This document shows positions 27,550 to 36,922 of a stretch of 64,000 nucleotides of DNA, one piece after another; positions within the stretch are counted from its first letter, which is position 1, and each line of letters starts with the position of its first letter. The notes beneath the pieces were generated by a model, which did no database searches, was not told where the DNA came from, and worked only from the letters and a program-made list of their open reading frames with translations. The translations under genes were made by a program, and so were the position numbers. This DNA is from Thalassotalea_H sp040779345 (GTDB lineage Bacteria; Pseudomonadota; Gammaproteobacteria; Enterobacterales; Alteromonadaceae), in the NCBI GenBank assembly GCA_040779345.1, contig JBFONU010000007.1:173713-237712 (forward strand), read 5' to 3'.

Positions 27550-28449
27550 ATGTCAACCGAACCAAGATTACGTATCGCCATGCAAAAGTCCGGACGATTA
27601 AGTGATGATACGCAAGCGCTTTTGAAGCAATGCGGCTTAAAACTTAATGTAGCAGATAGGCGTTTACTTGCTCATGTCACGAATATGCCGATTGATATTA
27701 TGCGCGTTCGCAGCTCAGACATTCCTGGTTTAGTTATGGACGGTGTGTGTGATTTAGGTATTGTCGGCGACAATACGTTAGAAGAAACCGCTTTAGAGCG
27801 TGAATTAATGGCACAAAAATCTCAGTATATTCGCACCGCTGGTTTAAATTTTGGTGGTTGTCGATTATCAATAGCCATGCCAGAAGGTTTTAACTATCAA
27901 GGAGTTAAAAGTTTAGACGGTTTACGCTTTGCCACCACTTACCCACAAATACTTAAACGCTGGGCGGAATCAAATGGCATCAACATTGAATTTTGCCTAC
28001 TTAAAGGCTCTGTTGAAGTGGCGCCAAGAGTCGGTTTAGCTGATGGTATCTGTGATTTAGTTTCAACAGGAGCCACACTTGAAGCGAATGGTTTAGTCGA
28101 GGTCGAAGAAATTTTCAAATCAAAAGCCTCACTCATTCAAACATCAAGTGCATTACCTCCTGAAAAACAAGCGATTTTAGATACCTTGTTACCACGTATT
28201 CAAGGGGTTATGAAAGCGAAAGAAAGCAAATATATTATGCTGCATGCACCAAAAGATAAAATTACTCAAGTGAGTGCCTTAATGCCAGGAAAAGAAACCC
28301 CCACCATTTTACCGCTTGCGGGTCGCGATGATCTTGTTGCAGTTCACGTTGTTGCAACCGAAACTTTCTTTTGGGAAACCATGGAAGATTTAAAAACCTT
28401 GGGGTGTAATTCAATATTAGTCATGCCAATTGAAAAAATGATGGGTTAA
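27550..28449 (+). CDS. hisG: ATP phosphoribosyltransferase (long form)
   Basis: HisG joins ATP and PRPP in the first step of histidine synthesis and is feedback-inhibited by histidine. The 299-residue length and E. coli-like sequence show the long, self-sufficient form with a C-terminal ACT-like regulatory domain (about 225-299), not the short form that needs HisZ. The N-terminus RLRIAMQKSGRLSDDT and GSVEVAPRVGLADGICDLVSTG are clear marks. AAGGAAG precedes the ATG. It is first in hisGDCBHAFI. Confidence 0.97.
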   Translation: MSTEPRLRIAMQKSGRLSDDTQALLKQCGLKLNVADRRLLAHVTNMPIDIMRVRSSDIPGLVMDGVCDLGIVGDNTLEETALERELMAQKSQYIRTAGLNFGGCRLSIAMPEGFNYQGVKSLDGLRFATTYPQILKRWAESNGINIEFCLLKGSVEVAPRVGLADGICDLVSTGATLEANGLVEVEEIFKSKASLIQTSSALPPEKQAILDTLLPRIQGVMKAKESKYIMLHAPKDKITQVSALMPGKETPTILPLAGRDDLVAVHVVATETFFWETMEDLKTLGCNSILVMPIEKMMG

Positions 28450-28629
28450 TGCTCGTTATACTTTAAATAACAGCAGCATTGACGTCGTTGTTCGTCACCA
28501 TGGCTGATCTTTTTAGCGCTAAAGGCTTTACTCAGATCTGGTGACTTACAACTTACCAGCTTTGCTGTAATTCCAATGATTTAGAGCAGATAAGCGCTTG
28601 AACAGGAATTAAACGTTAGGATTTAGAAA
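28450..28629. other. Unexplained 180-bp spacer between hisG and hisD
   Basis: All other his genes overlap or abut, but here 180 bp without a coding frame separate two genes. I see no strong hairpin with a T-run. The GC content seems higher than in other spacers. It may be a dispersed repeat insertion. A regular ribosome site (AGGA) restarts translation at hisD. Confidence 0.5.
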
Positions 28630-29934
28630 ATGAAAAACGAAATGATCAATTGGCAGACATTATCACAGAGCGAGCAACAAATTGCCCTTGCTCGTCCTGC
28701 AATTGCAGAAAGTGGTTTATTGTCACAGCAAGTTGAAAATATTTTAACGAATGTGCGTAATAATGGTGATAAAGCCCTGTTTGATTTAACACAAAAGTTT
28801 GATGGCGTAAAACTATCCACACTTATCGTCAACCAAGCAAAAATTGATGCGGCAAAAAAAGCATTATCGGTAAAACGCTTAAAAGCCATTGAAACAGCAT
28901 ATGGCCAAATAAAACGTTTTCACCAAGCACAAATCAGTGATGATATTACCGTTGAAACAACTCCAGGAGTTCGTTGTACATTAAAAACTGAAGCTATTGA
29001 AAGTGTTGGTTTGTACATTCCAGCGGGCTCAGCACCGTTACCGTCAACCGTTTTAATGCTTGGCGTACCTTCACAACTCGCCAAATGTCCCCGCACAGTA
29101 TTAGTCTGTCCCCCCGATAAAAATGGCAACCTAGCGGATGAAATTTTAGTCGCTGCTGATTTGTGTGGCATAGATGAAATATATACCGTTGGCGGCGCAC
29201 AAGGTTGTGCGGCATTAGCCTTTGGCACAGAAACCATAAAAGCGGTTAATAAAATTTTTGGTCCCGGTAATAAATATGTTACCGAAGCGAAAAAACAATT
29301 GTCTCAGCAAGTAAATGGCTTCGCTATTGATATGCCAGCAGGGCCTTCAGAAGTGCTCGTCATTGCCGATGAGCAAGCTAACGCATCTTTTGTAGCTGCT
29401 GATTTGCTTTCTCAAGCTGAGCACGGTCCTGACAGCCAAGTAATATTACTGTCAAACAGTCGTCCACTCATTGAGCAAGTTCAAAATGAGTTACTTAGTC
29501 AAGTAGCTGTATTATCAAGAAAAGAGATTGCCGTTCAAGCGTTAAAGCAAAGCCGTTTAATTTTAACGAGAGATCTTGAACAAGCTGCTGAAGTATCAAA
29601 TAGTTATGGCCCTGAACATTTAATCATCCAAACAGAGAATGCGCAGCAATTATTAAAAACACTACGTAATGCGGGCTCAATTTTTGTTGGCGCATATACG
29701 CCGGAGTCTGCAGGAGATTATGCCAGTGGTACCAATCATGTATTACCGACCTACGGCTATTCAAAAGTTATTTCAAGTTTATCGCTAGCTGATTTTTCTC
29801 GTCGTTTTACCGTCCAAGAAATCACCAAACAAGGCTTAATGAATATTGCCGAGTGTATTACTGAACTGACCGATGCCGAAGGCTTAGATGGTCACAAACG
29901 TGCTGTTACAATTCGTTTAGAAAAAGAGGGTTAA
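28630..29934 (+). CDS. hisD: Histidinol dehydrogenase
   Basis: HisD performs the last two steps, oxidising histidinol to histidine with two NAD and a zinc ion. The 434-residue sequence has the expected GLYIPAGSAPLPSTVLM, GGAQGCAALAFGTE, GPGNKYVTEAKK and DMPAGPSEVLVIADE motifs, and the zinc/catalytic region EHGPDSQVIL and GPEHL. Length matches the E. coli enzyme (434). The ATG at 28630 has AGGA upstream. It is followed after one base by hisC. Confidence 0.98.
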   Translation: MKNEMINWQTLSQSEQQIALARPAIAESGLLSQQVENILTNVRNNGDKALFDLTQKFDGVKLSTLIVNQAKIDAAKKALSVKRLKAIETAYGQIKRFHQAQISDDITVETTPGVRCTLKTEAIESVGLYIPAGSAPLPSTVLMLGVPSQLAKCPRTVLVCPPDKNGNLADEILVAADLCGIDEIYTVGGAQGCAALAFGTETIKAVNKIFGPGNKYVTEAKKQLSQQVNGFAIDMPAGPSEVLVIADEQANASFVAADLLSQAEHGPDSQVILLSNSRPLIEQVQNELLSQVAVLSRKEIAVQALKQSRLILTRDLEQAAEVSNSYGPEHLIIQTENAQQLLKTLRNAGSIFVGAYTPESAGDYASGTNHVLPTYGYSKVISSLSLADFSRRFTVQEITKQGLMNIAECITELTDAEGLDGHKRAVTIRLEKEG

Positions 29935-29935
29935 G

Positions 29936-31075
29936 ATGAACAATAACGTCAATATTGCTAATAAATTAGCCCGTGAAGAGCTAGTTGAAATGGTACCGTA
30001 TCAATCAGCGCGAAGACTCTATGCTGGCGGCAGTGAGTTTTCATCGAAAATATGGCTTAACGCTAATGAAGCTCCTGGCAGTGGTTGTTATCAAGTGAGC
30101 AGTGATTGCATTAATCGCTACCCTGATTTTCAACCCGATAACTTGATCAATGGCTATGCTAATTATTCAGGGTTAGCCAATGACAACATTCTGGCAACTC
30201 GTGGTGCCGATGAAGGCATAGAATTATTAATTCGAACATTTTGTAAAGCTTATCAAGACAGTATTTTAATTTGTCCGCCAACTTACGGCATGTATGCTAT
30301 CAGTGCTGAAAACCATGGCGCGGGGATTATTAAAGTGCCGCTTAAGTCAGATGATTTACAGTTAGATCTCGACGGGCTAAAGGCGCAAGTAGGCAAAGCC
30401 AAAGTGGTTTTTCTTTGCTCTCCGGGGAATCCTACCGGCAATTTATTATCTAGCGATTCAATAAAAGCTGCATTAGCACTTTTCGGTGAGACCGCCATTG
30501 TAGTGGTCGATGAAGCGTATATAGAATATTCTCCAAAAGACTCGGTGGCTAGCTGGATAAAAGATCACCCACAACTAGTAATTTTAAGAACATTATCTAA
30601 AGCCTTTGCCCTTGCCGGTTTACGATGTGGTTTTACTTTAGCAAATCCCGATGTGATTGAGATGCTTAGTAAAGTTATTGCACCCTACCCTATTTCAGCG
30701 CCAGTGGCTGAAATAGCAAGTAATGCACTCCAAGGTGAAGGATTACAACAAGTCAGTGTTCGCGTTCAAGAAACTGAAAATTTTCGTCAACAATTAGCAA
30801 ACTGGTTAAATAAGCAATCATGGTGTTGCAATGTTTTTGCTAGTGATGCCAATTTTGTGTTGTTTAAAACCGTTAATGAGACGACAAAAAATTTCATTTT
30901 TAATTGTCTTGAACAACAAGACATACTCATTCGCGATCAATCAAAGCAACCTCAATTAGCCAATTGTTTACGAATAAGTATTGGCAGCGAACAAGAGTTA
31001 TCCATTTTAAAACAAACTATTGATAATGCTTTTTTTCAGCAAGAAAAAGAACAGGTAAAAGAGAAGACATCATAA
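29936..31075 (+). CDS. hisC: Histidinol-phosphate aminotransferase
   Basis: HisC transfers an amino group from glutamate to imidazole acetol phosphate using pyridoxal phosphate. The 379-residue protein is a fold-type I aminotransferase with NPTGN at about 165-169, VVDEAYIEY at 190-198 and the cofactor lysine Lys222 in TLSKAFALAGLRCG. It starts one base after the hisD stop and overlaps hisB by the TAATG junction, so it is translated within the operon. Confidence 0.97.
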   Translation: MNNNVNIANKLAREELVEMVPYQSARRLYAGGSEFSSKIWLNANEAPGSGCYQVSSDCINRYPDFQPDNLINGYANYSGLANDNILATRGADEGIELLIRTFCKAYQDSILICPPTYGMYAISAENHGAGIIKVPLKSDDLQLDLDGLKAQVGKAKVVFLCSPGNPTGNLLSSDSIKAALALFGETAIVVVDEAYIEYSPKDSVASWIKDHPQLVILRTLSKAFALAGLRCGFTLANPDVIEMLSKVIAPYPISAPVAEIASNALQGEGLQQVSVRVQETENFRQQLANWLNKQSWCCNVFASDANFVLFKTVNETTKNFIFNCLEQQDILIRDQSKQPQLANCLRISIGSEQELSILKQTIDNAFFQQEKEQVKEKTS

Positions 31076-32148
31076 TGAGCCAACAAAATATATTATTTAT
31101 CGACCGCGACGGCACCCTAATAGAAGAGCCGATCACCGACAAACAAGTGGATACGCTAGAAAAATTGGTCTTTGAACCAAACGTTATCCCTTCATTACTT
31201 GCTTTACAGAAAAAAGGCTTTCGTTTAGTCATGGTCTCCAATCAAGATGGCTTAGGCACAAAGAGCTATCCTCAAGCTGATTTTGATTTACCACATAACA
31301 AAATGATGGCGTTATTTTCATCGCAAGGCGTCATATTCGACGATGTACTGTTATGCCCGCATTTTGATGAAGATAATTGCAGTTGTCGTAAACCTAAATT
31401 AGGCTTGGTCAGTGATTATTTACAACAAGGCAAAGTAAATTTTGCCAATTCATATGTGATAGGCGATCGTGAAACCGATATTCAACTTGCTCAAAACATG
31501 GGAATTAAAAGCTTCCAATATGATCGTGAAACACTTAATTGGGATAATATTACCGAGCAGTTAACAACGCCATCGACTCGTCAAGCAACGGTTATTAGAA
31601 CCACCAAAGAAACCGACATTAATGTTGCCGTTAACTTAGATAAAGTCGGCATAGTAAAAATTAATACCGGTTTAGGCTTTTTTGACCATATGCTCGAACA
31701 AATAGCGACACACGGCGGTTTCTCTATGGAGGTTGGCGTTGAGGGTGACTATCACATTGATGAACATCACAGTGTTGAAGATACAGCACTTGCGCTTGGC
31801 CAAGCATTAAAACAAGCATTAGGTGACAAACGTGGCATTGGCCGCTTTGGTTTTGTTTTACCAATGGATGAATGCCGCGCTGAGTGTTCTATTGATTTAT
31901 CTGGCCGACCTTGGCTTGAATTTGATGCCTCATTTACTGATAACCACGTAGGCAAAATGTCGACGCAAATGGTGTCGCATTTTTTCCGCTCTTTAGCCGA
32001 TTCAATGGCGATCACATTGCACCTTTCTACAACTGAAGGGAATTGTCATCACCAAGTGGAAAGTCTATTTAAGGTATTTGGCCGGGCACTTCGCCAAGCG
32101 ATCACCGTTAGTGGTGATGTGTTACCGAGTTCAAAAGGAACGCTTTAA
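31075..32148 (+). CDS. hisB: Bifunctional histidinol-phosphatase/imidazoleglycerol-phosphate dehydratase
   Basis: This 357-residue protein carries both activities. The N-terminal HAD phosphatase (about 1-165) starts with FIDRDGTL, has SNQDGLG and a Cys/His zinc loop around CPHFDEDNCSC. The C-terminal dehydratase (about 168-357) has GLGFFDHMLEQ, DEHHSVEDTAL and GNCHHQVESLFK, whose histidines bind manganese. Bifunctional HisB is typical of gammaproteobacteria. Its ATG overlaps the hisC stop and its stop overlaps the hisH ATG. Confidence 0.98.
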   Translation: MSQQNILFIDRDGTLIEEPITDKQVDTLEKLVFEPNVIPSLLALQKKGFRLVMVSNQDGLGTKSYPQADFDLPHNKMMALFSSQGVIFDDVLLCPHFDEDNCSCRKPKLGLVSDYLQQGKVNFANSYVIGDRETDIQLAQNMGIKSFQYDRETLNWDNITEQLTTPSTRQATVIRTTKETDINVAVNLDKVGIVKINTGLGFFDHMLEQIATHGGFSMEVGVEGDYHIDEHHSVEDTALALGQALKQALGDKRGIGRFGFVLPMDECRAECSIDLSGRPWLEFDASFTDNHVGKMSTQMVSHFFRSLADSMAITLHLSTTEGNCHHQVESLFKVFGRALRQAITVSGDVLPSSKGTL

Positions 32149-32795
32149 TGGTAAGTTCAACACCAATTCAGCAAAATATTGTTATTGTTGATACAGGCTG
32201 TGCCAATTTATCCTCAGTAAAGTTCGCGGTTGAACGTTTAGGGTATCACGCTAATATCACCGATGATCTTGAACAAATAACAGCTGCCGACAAGGTGATA
32301 TTTCCGGGTGTTGGCACGGCAAAACACGCGATGCAAAACATTGTTGATAAAGGGCTAGTCGACACGCTACAAAACTTAACTCAACCTGTTTTAGGTTTTT
32401 GTTTAGGCATGCAATTAATGACAGAGTCTTCATTAGAAAGTAATGATGAAGAGGTGGTTAACTGTTTAAATTTGATCCCAACAAACATTCGGCCACTTAA
32501 TGCACCAAATTTGCGATTACCTCATATGGGCTGGAATACGTTAACTTCGGTCAAAGAACACCCTGTATTTAAAGGCATTAATGTGGGTGACTATTTTTAT
32601 TTTGTTCATAGCTTTGCCGCCCCCATAAGTGAATATACCGTTGCCAGCTGTCAATACGGTACAGAGTTTTCAGCGGCAATCGCTAAAGACAACTTTATTG
32701 GCTGCCAATTTCATCCGGAACGTTCGAGTGAACTAGGCAGTAAAATTATTCAAAACTTTTTAGCCTTATCTTCAGAGGAAATAACGACATTATGA
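32148..32795 (+). CDS. hisH: Imidazole glycerol phosphate synthase glutaminase subunit
   Basis: HisH supplies ammonia from glutamine to HisF. The 215-residue class I glutamine amidotransferase has the nucleophile Cys85 in GFCLGMQL and the His189/Glu191 pair in QFHPERS, completing the triad. Its N-terminus IVIVDTGCANLSSV is typical. It overlaps hisB (TAATG) and hisA (ATGA), consistent with coupled translation of stoichiometric partners. Confidence 0.97.
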   Translation: MVSSTPIQQNIVIVDTGCANLSSVKFAVERLGYHANITDDLEQITAADKVIFPGVGTAKHAMQNIVDKGLVDTLQNLTQPVLGFCLGMQLMTESSLESNDEEVVNCLNLIPTNIRPLNAPNLRLPHMGWNTLTSVKEHPVFKGINVGDYFYFVHSFAAPISEYTVASCQYGTEFSAAIAKDNFIGCQFHPERSSELGSKIIQNFLALSSEEITTL

Positions 32796-33529
32796 TGATC
32801 CCTGCAATTGATTTGATCGATGGCGAAGTCGTTCGTTTATATCAAGGCGACTATAGCCAGAAAACCAATTATCAAACAACGGTGCAAGAACGCCAACAAG
32901 CTTACGCAAAATCTGGGGCAACTGTTATGCACTTTGTTGACTTAGATGGTGCAAAAGACAGCACTAAACGTCAACTTGATACATTAAAAACCGTCGTTAA
33001 ACACCCTACTATGACGATTCAAGTAGGCGGTGGTGTGCGCTGCGAAGACGATGTTAAACAGTTACTTGAATTAGGTGCAGACAGAGTCGTTATCGGCAGT
33101 TTAGCGATTAAGCAACCCGCATTAGTAAGCGAATGGTTAACGACTTATGGTTGTGAAAAAATTGTCTTAGCCCTTGATATTAAAATTGATGAAAACGGCA
33201 ATAAAACCCTGCCGACACACGGCTGGATTGAAGACAGTGGTGTTAACCTTGAAGATTTGCTCGCACAATATCAAGATGCAGGTATTAAACATGTTTTATG
33301 TACCGACATTAGCAAAGACGGAACATTAACAGGCACTAATGTCGATTTATATACAGAGGTTTGTGCTAAATACCCAGACATTCAATGGCAAGCTTCAGGC
33401 GGCATTGGCTCTTTAGACGATATAAAAGCACTCATTCCAACAGGCGTTAGCGGCGTGATATTGGGACGCTCATTGCTTGAAGGTAAGTTTACACTTGAGG
33501 AGGCGATCGCATGCTGGCCAAACGTATAA
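32792..33529 (+). CDS. hisA: ProFAR isomerase
   Basis: HisA opens the ribose ring of ProFAR to give PRFAR. The 245-residue TIM barrel has Asp7 in PAIDLIDG and a second catalytic Asp172 in CTDISKDGT, with phosphate-binding GGGV and the GGIGS loop. Two ATG codons follow each other at the start; the first overlaps the hisH stop by four bases. The end overlaps hisF by 19 bp. Confidence 0.97.
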   Translation: MMIPAIDLIDGEVVRLYQGDYSQKTNYQTTVQERQQAYAKSGATVMHFVDLDGAKDSTKRQLDTLKTVVKHPTMTIQVGGGVRCEDDVKQLLELGADRVVIGSLAIKQPALVSEWLTTYGCEKIVLALDIKIDENGNKTLPTHGWIEDSGVNLEDLLAQYQDAGIKHVLCTDISKDGTLTGTNVDLYTEVCAKYPDIQWQASGGIGSLDDIKALIPTGVSGVILGRSLLEGKFTLEEAIACWPNV

Positions 33530-34287
33530 TCCCTTGTTTAGATGTACGAGATGGAAAAGTGGTTAAAGGTGTTCAGTTTCGTAACCATGAAATTATTGGT
33601 GACATTGTGCCACTGGCTCAAAAGTATGCTCAAGCAGGCGCAGATGAGTTAGTTTTTTACGATATAACGGCAAGTTCAGATGACCGAGTCGTGGATAAAA
33701 GCTGGGTTAGCCGAATCGCCGAAGTCATTGATATTCCCTTTTGTGTCGCGGGAGGGATTAAAACGGAAGAAGATGCCAAACATATATTAATGATGGGGGC
33801 GGATAAAATTTCTATCAACTCACCAGCATTACGTGATCCTGATTTAATTTCGCGTCTTGCTAATGTTTTTGGTCAACAATGCATTGTAGTAGGTATCGAC
33901 AGTTTCTTTGATAAAGAAACAGGATTATATCAAGTGTATCAATTTACTGGTGATGAGAGTCGTACCCAACAAACTAAATGGACGACCTTTGACTGGATAA
34001 AAGAGGTTCAATCGCGCGGTGCAGGAGAAATTGTACTTAATTGCATGAATCAAGATGGTGTTCGTCAAGGCTATGATCTTGAACAATTACAAAAAGCGCG
34101 TGCAGTTTGTCACGTACCATTAATAGCCTCAGGTGGTGCCGGTGAGATAACACATTTTATTGACGTCTTTCAACAAGCCGATGTTGACGGCGCATTAGCG
34201 GCGAGCGTTTTTCATAAAGGTATCATCCCAATGGATACGCTAAAACAATCATTAAAAGATAACCAAGTAGAGATCAGACTATGTTAG
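33511..34287 (+). CDS. hisF: Imidazole glycerol phosphate synthase cyclase subunit
   Basis: HisF takes ammonia from HisH and closes the imidazole ring, releasing AICAR to purine synthesis. The 258-residue TIM barrel has Asp11 (PCLDVRDGKVVKG) and Asp130 (VVGIDS), the two catalytic acids. The start lies inside hisA (19-bp overlap) with GAGG upstream at about 33499-33502. The stop overlaps the hisI start. Confidence 0.98.
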   Translation: MLAKRIIPCLDVRDGKVVKGVQFRNHEIIGDIVPLAQKYAQAGADELVFYDITASSDDRVVDKSWVSRIAEVIDIPFCVAGGIKTEEDAKHILMMGADKISINSPALRDPDLISRLANVFGQQCIVVGIDSFFDKETGLYQVYQFTGDESRTQQTKWTTFDWIKEVQSRGAGEIVLNCMNQDGVRQGYDLEQLQKARAVCHVPLIASGGAGEITHFIDVFQQADVDGALAASVFHKGIIPMDTLKQSLKDNQVEIRLC

Positions 34288-34901
34288 TAACAAACGAGAA
34301 TAGCCATGAATTAGCATGGGGAAAAATGGACAACCTGATCCCTGCCATTATTCAACATCATAAAACTGGCGCTGTGCTGATGCAAGGTTATATGAACCAA
34401 GCATCACTCGAGCAAACCTTAACAACTGAAAAAGCAACCTTTTTTAGTCGTTCAAAACAAGCGTTATGGGTAAAAGGTGAAACATCAGGAAATTTTCTTA
34501 ATGTTAAACAAATACTCAGTGATTGCGATAAAGACAGCTTGTTAATCGCCTGTGATCCTATCGGGCCGAGTTGTCATCTGGGCACTGAATCTTGTTTTCC
34601 TGAGCAAAAGCTGACTCAGCAAAACTTTTTAAGCCAGTTAGAACAAGTGATTCAAACACGTAAAAATGATGCATCTGAAGATAGCTATACCGCGCATTTA
34701 TTTTCTCGTGGCACCACGAAAATAGCACAAAAAGTAGGTGAAGAAGGCGTTGAAGTTGCCTTGGCAGCCGTCGCTGAAACGAAAGAAGATTTATTGGGGG
34801 AATGTGCTGACTTGTTTTATCACACTTTAGTTTTACTGCAAGATCAAAACATTGATATGGCCGAAGTCATGGCAGTATTACAACAACGCCATCATCAATA
34901 A
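34281..34901 (+). CDS. hisI: Bifunctional phosphoribosyl-AMP cyclohydrolase/phosphoribosyl-ATP pyrophosphatase
   Basis: The 206-residue protein (often called HisIE) does steps two and three. The N-terminal cyclohydrolase has MQGYMNQASLEQT, FFSRSKQALWVKGE and the metal-binding CDPIGPSCH. The C-terminal MazG-like pyrophosphatase (about 112-206) has GTTKIAQKVGEEGVEVALA and ECADLFYHTLVLL. It overlaps hisF by seven bases and is the last gene; a terminator follows. Confidence 0.97.
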   Translation: MLVTNENSHELAWGKMDNLIPAIIQHHKTGAVLMQGYMNQASLEQTLTTEKATFFSRSKQALWVKGETSGNFLNVKQILSDCDKDSLLIACDPIGPSCHLGTESCFPEQKLTQQNFLSQLEQVIQTRKNDASEDSYTAHLFSRGTTKIAQKVGEEGVEVALAAVAETKEDLLGECADLFYHTLVLLQDQNIDMAEVMAVLQQRHHQ

Positions 34902-34934
34902 AAACGGTAGAAACACCAGCTAAACAGATAGTTA

Positions 34935-34980
34935 AAAGGTACTCGATAAGTAGTACCTTTACTTTTACTTTTACTTTTGC
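34935..34980 (+). terminator. Histidine operon terminator
   Basis: AAAGGTACT (34935-34943) pairs with AGTACCTTT (34952-34960), followed by three copies of ACTTTT, a T-rich run. It begins 34 bp after hisI stops. Confidence 0.8.
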
Positions 34981-35054
34981 TTTAAGAGACTATAATTATA
35001 TTTAATTCATAGGGATTCTCGGCTTACTCCCTTAACCTCACTATAGGTAACTTG

Positions 35055-35930
35055 ATGTCAACAGCACCTTCATACAGGCGTTACTTCATCTCTCTACTTG
35101 CTTTGTTGCAAGTATTTAGCCTCCCTTTTTCTGCTCATGCTCAAGACATACTCATTTACATTCGAGACGATGTTTACCAAGATTATATAAATTTTACCAA
35201 AGGGAAAGATGTATTAAACATCAGCGATTTTTCAGGAAGTACCGTTCGACGTGATGTCGTCGATATGATCATTGCACAGCAAGCATTAAAACTCGGGGGA
35301 TTTGATCATACTTTTCATTATGCTGCGGGTAAATTAAATTTTAGAAATACTAAAATGATTGAAACAGGAAAGTTATTAATAAGTTTCGATTCATATTGGT
35401 TATCTGATGCAAAAGCACTTAATGATAATGTTTATATCTCCCAACCTTTAATACGAAAAGGCGAATACATTGCAGGAATTTATACTAATCCTACTAACAA
35501 AGCCGTGTTATCCATTAACAGTAAAGACGACTTAAAAAACTTTACTGCCGTCTCTACACCTAAGTGGCGAACGGATTGGAAAACACTTCAAGCGTTACCA
35601 CTTAAGAGCTTGATAAGAGAAGATGAATGGCTAACCCAAGCGCGAATGGTAAACTTAGGTTGGATTGATATAATTTTAATGGCGTTTAACTCAACACCTG
35701 ATCAATCATTCAAAATGGAGAAAATTCATTTGATTCCGGTGAAAAATATCGGTGTAGAGCTAAAAGGCAGTCGTCATTTCGTAATCAGTAAAAAGCACCC
35801 GTTAGGAGATGAAGCAATTAAGGCCATCAATATTGGATTATCCAAATTAAGAGAAAAAAATAAAATCAGCAAAGCCTATCGTCAAGCGGGATTTTTTATT
35901 GATAAGACGAAGGTTAAGATCATCAACTAA
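35055..35930 (+). CDS. Periplasmic solute-binding-like protein (SBP_bac_3 type), orphan
   Basis: The 291-residue protein has a clear signal peptide ending SAHA before QD (about residue 29). The remainder fits a two-lobed periplasmic binding protein of the family 3 type: a strand-rich start (ILIYIRDD), a helix, and the closing VELKGSRHFVISKKHP and HPLGDEAIKAINIGLSKLREK, as in extracytoplasmic amino-acid-binding-like proteins. No transporter is adjacent, so the ligand and partner are unknown; such orphans are common in Alteromonadales. I chose ATG 35055, with AGGT seven bases upstream, rather than the adjacent TTG at 35052. Confidence 0.7.
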   Translation: MSTAPSYRRYFISLLALLQVFSLPFSAHAQDILIYIRDDVYQDYINFTKGKDVLNISDFSGSTVRRDVVDMIIAQQALKLGGFDHTFHYAAGKLNFRNTKMIETGKLLISFDSYWLSDAKALNDNVYISQPLIRKGEYIAGIYTNPTNKAVLSINSKDDLKNFTAVSTPKWRTDWKTLQALPLKSLIREDEWLTQARMVNLGWIDIILMAFNSTPDQSFKMEKIHLIPVKNIGVELKGSRHFVISKKHPLGDEAIKAINIGLSKLREKNKISKAYRQAGFFIDKTKVKIIN

Positions 35931-36048
35931 TAACCGTATATTTAGACATTTGTCATATTAAAATCAATAATTATTGAATATTTGTTCACAAAAGTGTAAT
36001 ATTTCTGCCCTATTATTTACGGATAATTTTCACGGCTAAGGAATAGCA

Positions 36049-36354
36049 ATGTTTAAATATTGGTCACTCAAAAAATACGGTACTAAACTCTTACCCTATT
36101 TAGAAAGTTTTTATGGTCAACGTTCATTTTATTCAGCTTCTGAAATTAGAACAGTTGTTTATAAAAAAGATTTTAATCCACATTACTTACCTTTGGGCTA
36201 TATTTTATTTCTTGATCCCAAAGAACTTCCGCAAACTATTCACGAAGAATTTCCAAGCTTAAATTTGGTGGAATTTAAACAAGACATATTGTCTTACTTA
36301 GATAAAAAAAGCTACCAAGGCTACTTGCAAGTTTTAAATCAAGTGGTTGCTTAG
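36049..36354 (+). CDS. Small conserved hypothetical protein
   Basis: This 101-residue soluble protein starts with MFKYWSLKKYGTKLLPYLE and has a YGQRSFYSASEIRTVVYK motif, which resembles a family of short uncharacterised proteins in Vibrio and Alteromonadales (possibly DUF6559; I am not certain). It has AAGGA before the ATG and its own terminator at 36396. It has no signal peptide or membrane segment. I can give no function. Confidence 0.65.
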   Translation: MFKYWSLKKYGTKLLPYLESFYGQRSFYSASEIRTVVYKKDFNPHYLPLGYILFLDPKELPQTIHEEFPSLNLVEFKQDILSYLDKKSYQGYLQVLNQVVA

Positions 36355-36395
36355 TATTACTAAAACTACATAGCTATACAAAAGAAAACAAACAT

Positions 36396-36428
36396 GGTCA
36401 AATGAGTCTGTACTCATTTGACCTTTTT
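36396..36428 (+). terminator. Strong intrinsic terminator before elaA
   Basis: GGTCAAATGAGT and ACTCATTTGACC form a perfect 12-bp stem with the loop CTGT, followed by TTTTT. It ends the small gene at 36354. It also shows that a TTG at 36418 cannot be the start of elaA. Confidence 0.95.
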
Positions 36429-36444
36429 ATTTAAGACTGTATTT

Positions 36445-36909
36445 ATGCACTGGCACATTAAAACTTTTGCTCAATTAACACTCGACGAACTATACGATGC
36501 ATTGAAGCTTAGAATTGATGTTTTTGTAGTCGAACAAACTTGCTACTATCCAGATCTTGATAATTTAGATCGTCACCCAGATACCCTTCATATATTTTCA
36601 TATAATGAAAATAATGAAATGATTGCTTATTTAAGAATATTAGCAAAAGGTCAGTGTTATCAAGAATATCCTGCAATAGGTCGAGTTATCATTGCCAAGC
36701 AAGCTAGAGGAAATGGCATAGCACATCAGTTAATCAAACAAGCAATGAATACTTGTCATCGGGTATTTCCACAGCAAGTCATTAAAATATCTGCGCAAGA
36801 GCACTTAGAAGGCTTTTATAATCAACACGGCTTTACGAAATGCTCAGAAATGTATTTAGAAGATGGTATTCCCCATATTTCTATGCTGCAAACAAAATCA
36901 ACCTGTTAA
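36445..36909 (+). CDS. elaA: ElaA-family GNAT N-acetyltransferase
   Basis: This 154-residue protein matches E. coli ElaA (153 residues) along its length: LRIDVFVVEQTCYYPDLD, then IGRVIIAKQARGNGIAHQLI, the acetyl-CoA-binding R-x-x-G-x-G/A region, and YNQHGFTK with LEDGIPHISM at the end. GNAT proteins move an acetyl group from acetyl-CoA to an amine; the substrate of ElaA is unknown. I chose the ATG at 36445, because frame upstream is taken up by a terminator. It converges on the MAPEG gene, 13 bp away. Confidence 0.92.
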   Translation: MHWHIKTFAQLTLDELYDALKLRIDVFVVEQTCYYPDLDNLDRHPDTLHIFSYNENNEMIAYLRILAKGQCYQEYPAIGRVIIAKQARGNGIAHQLIKQAMNTCHRVFPQQVIKISAQEHLEGFYNQHGFTKCSEMYLEDGIPHISMLQTKSTC

Positions 36910-36922
36910 AGATTTCTTTGTT

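Noticed and set aside
36418..36444. TTG start for elaA
   Set aside because: The codon lies in the 3' arm of a perfect terminator hairpin and has no ribosome site; ATG 36445 gives the family length.
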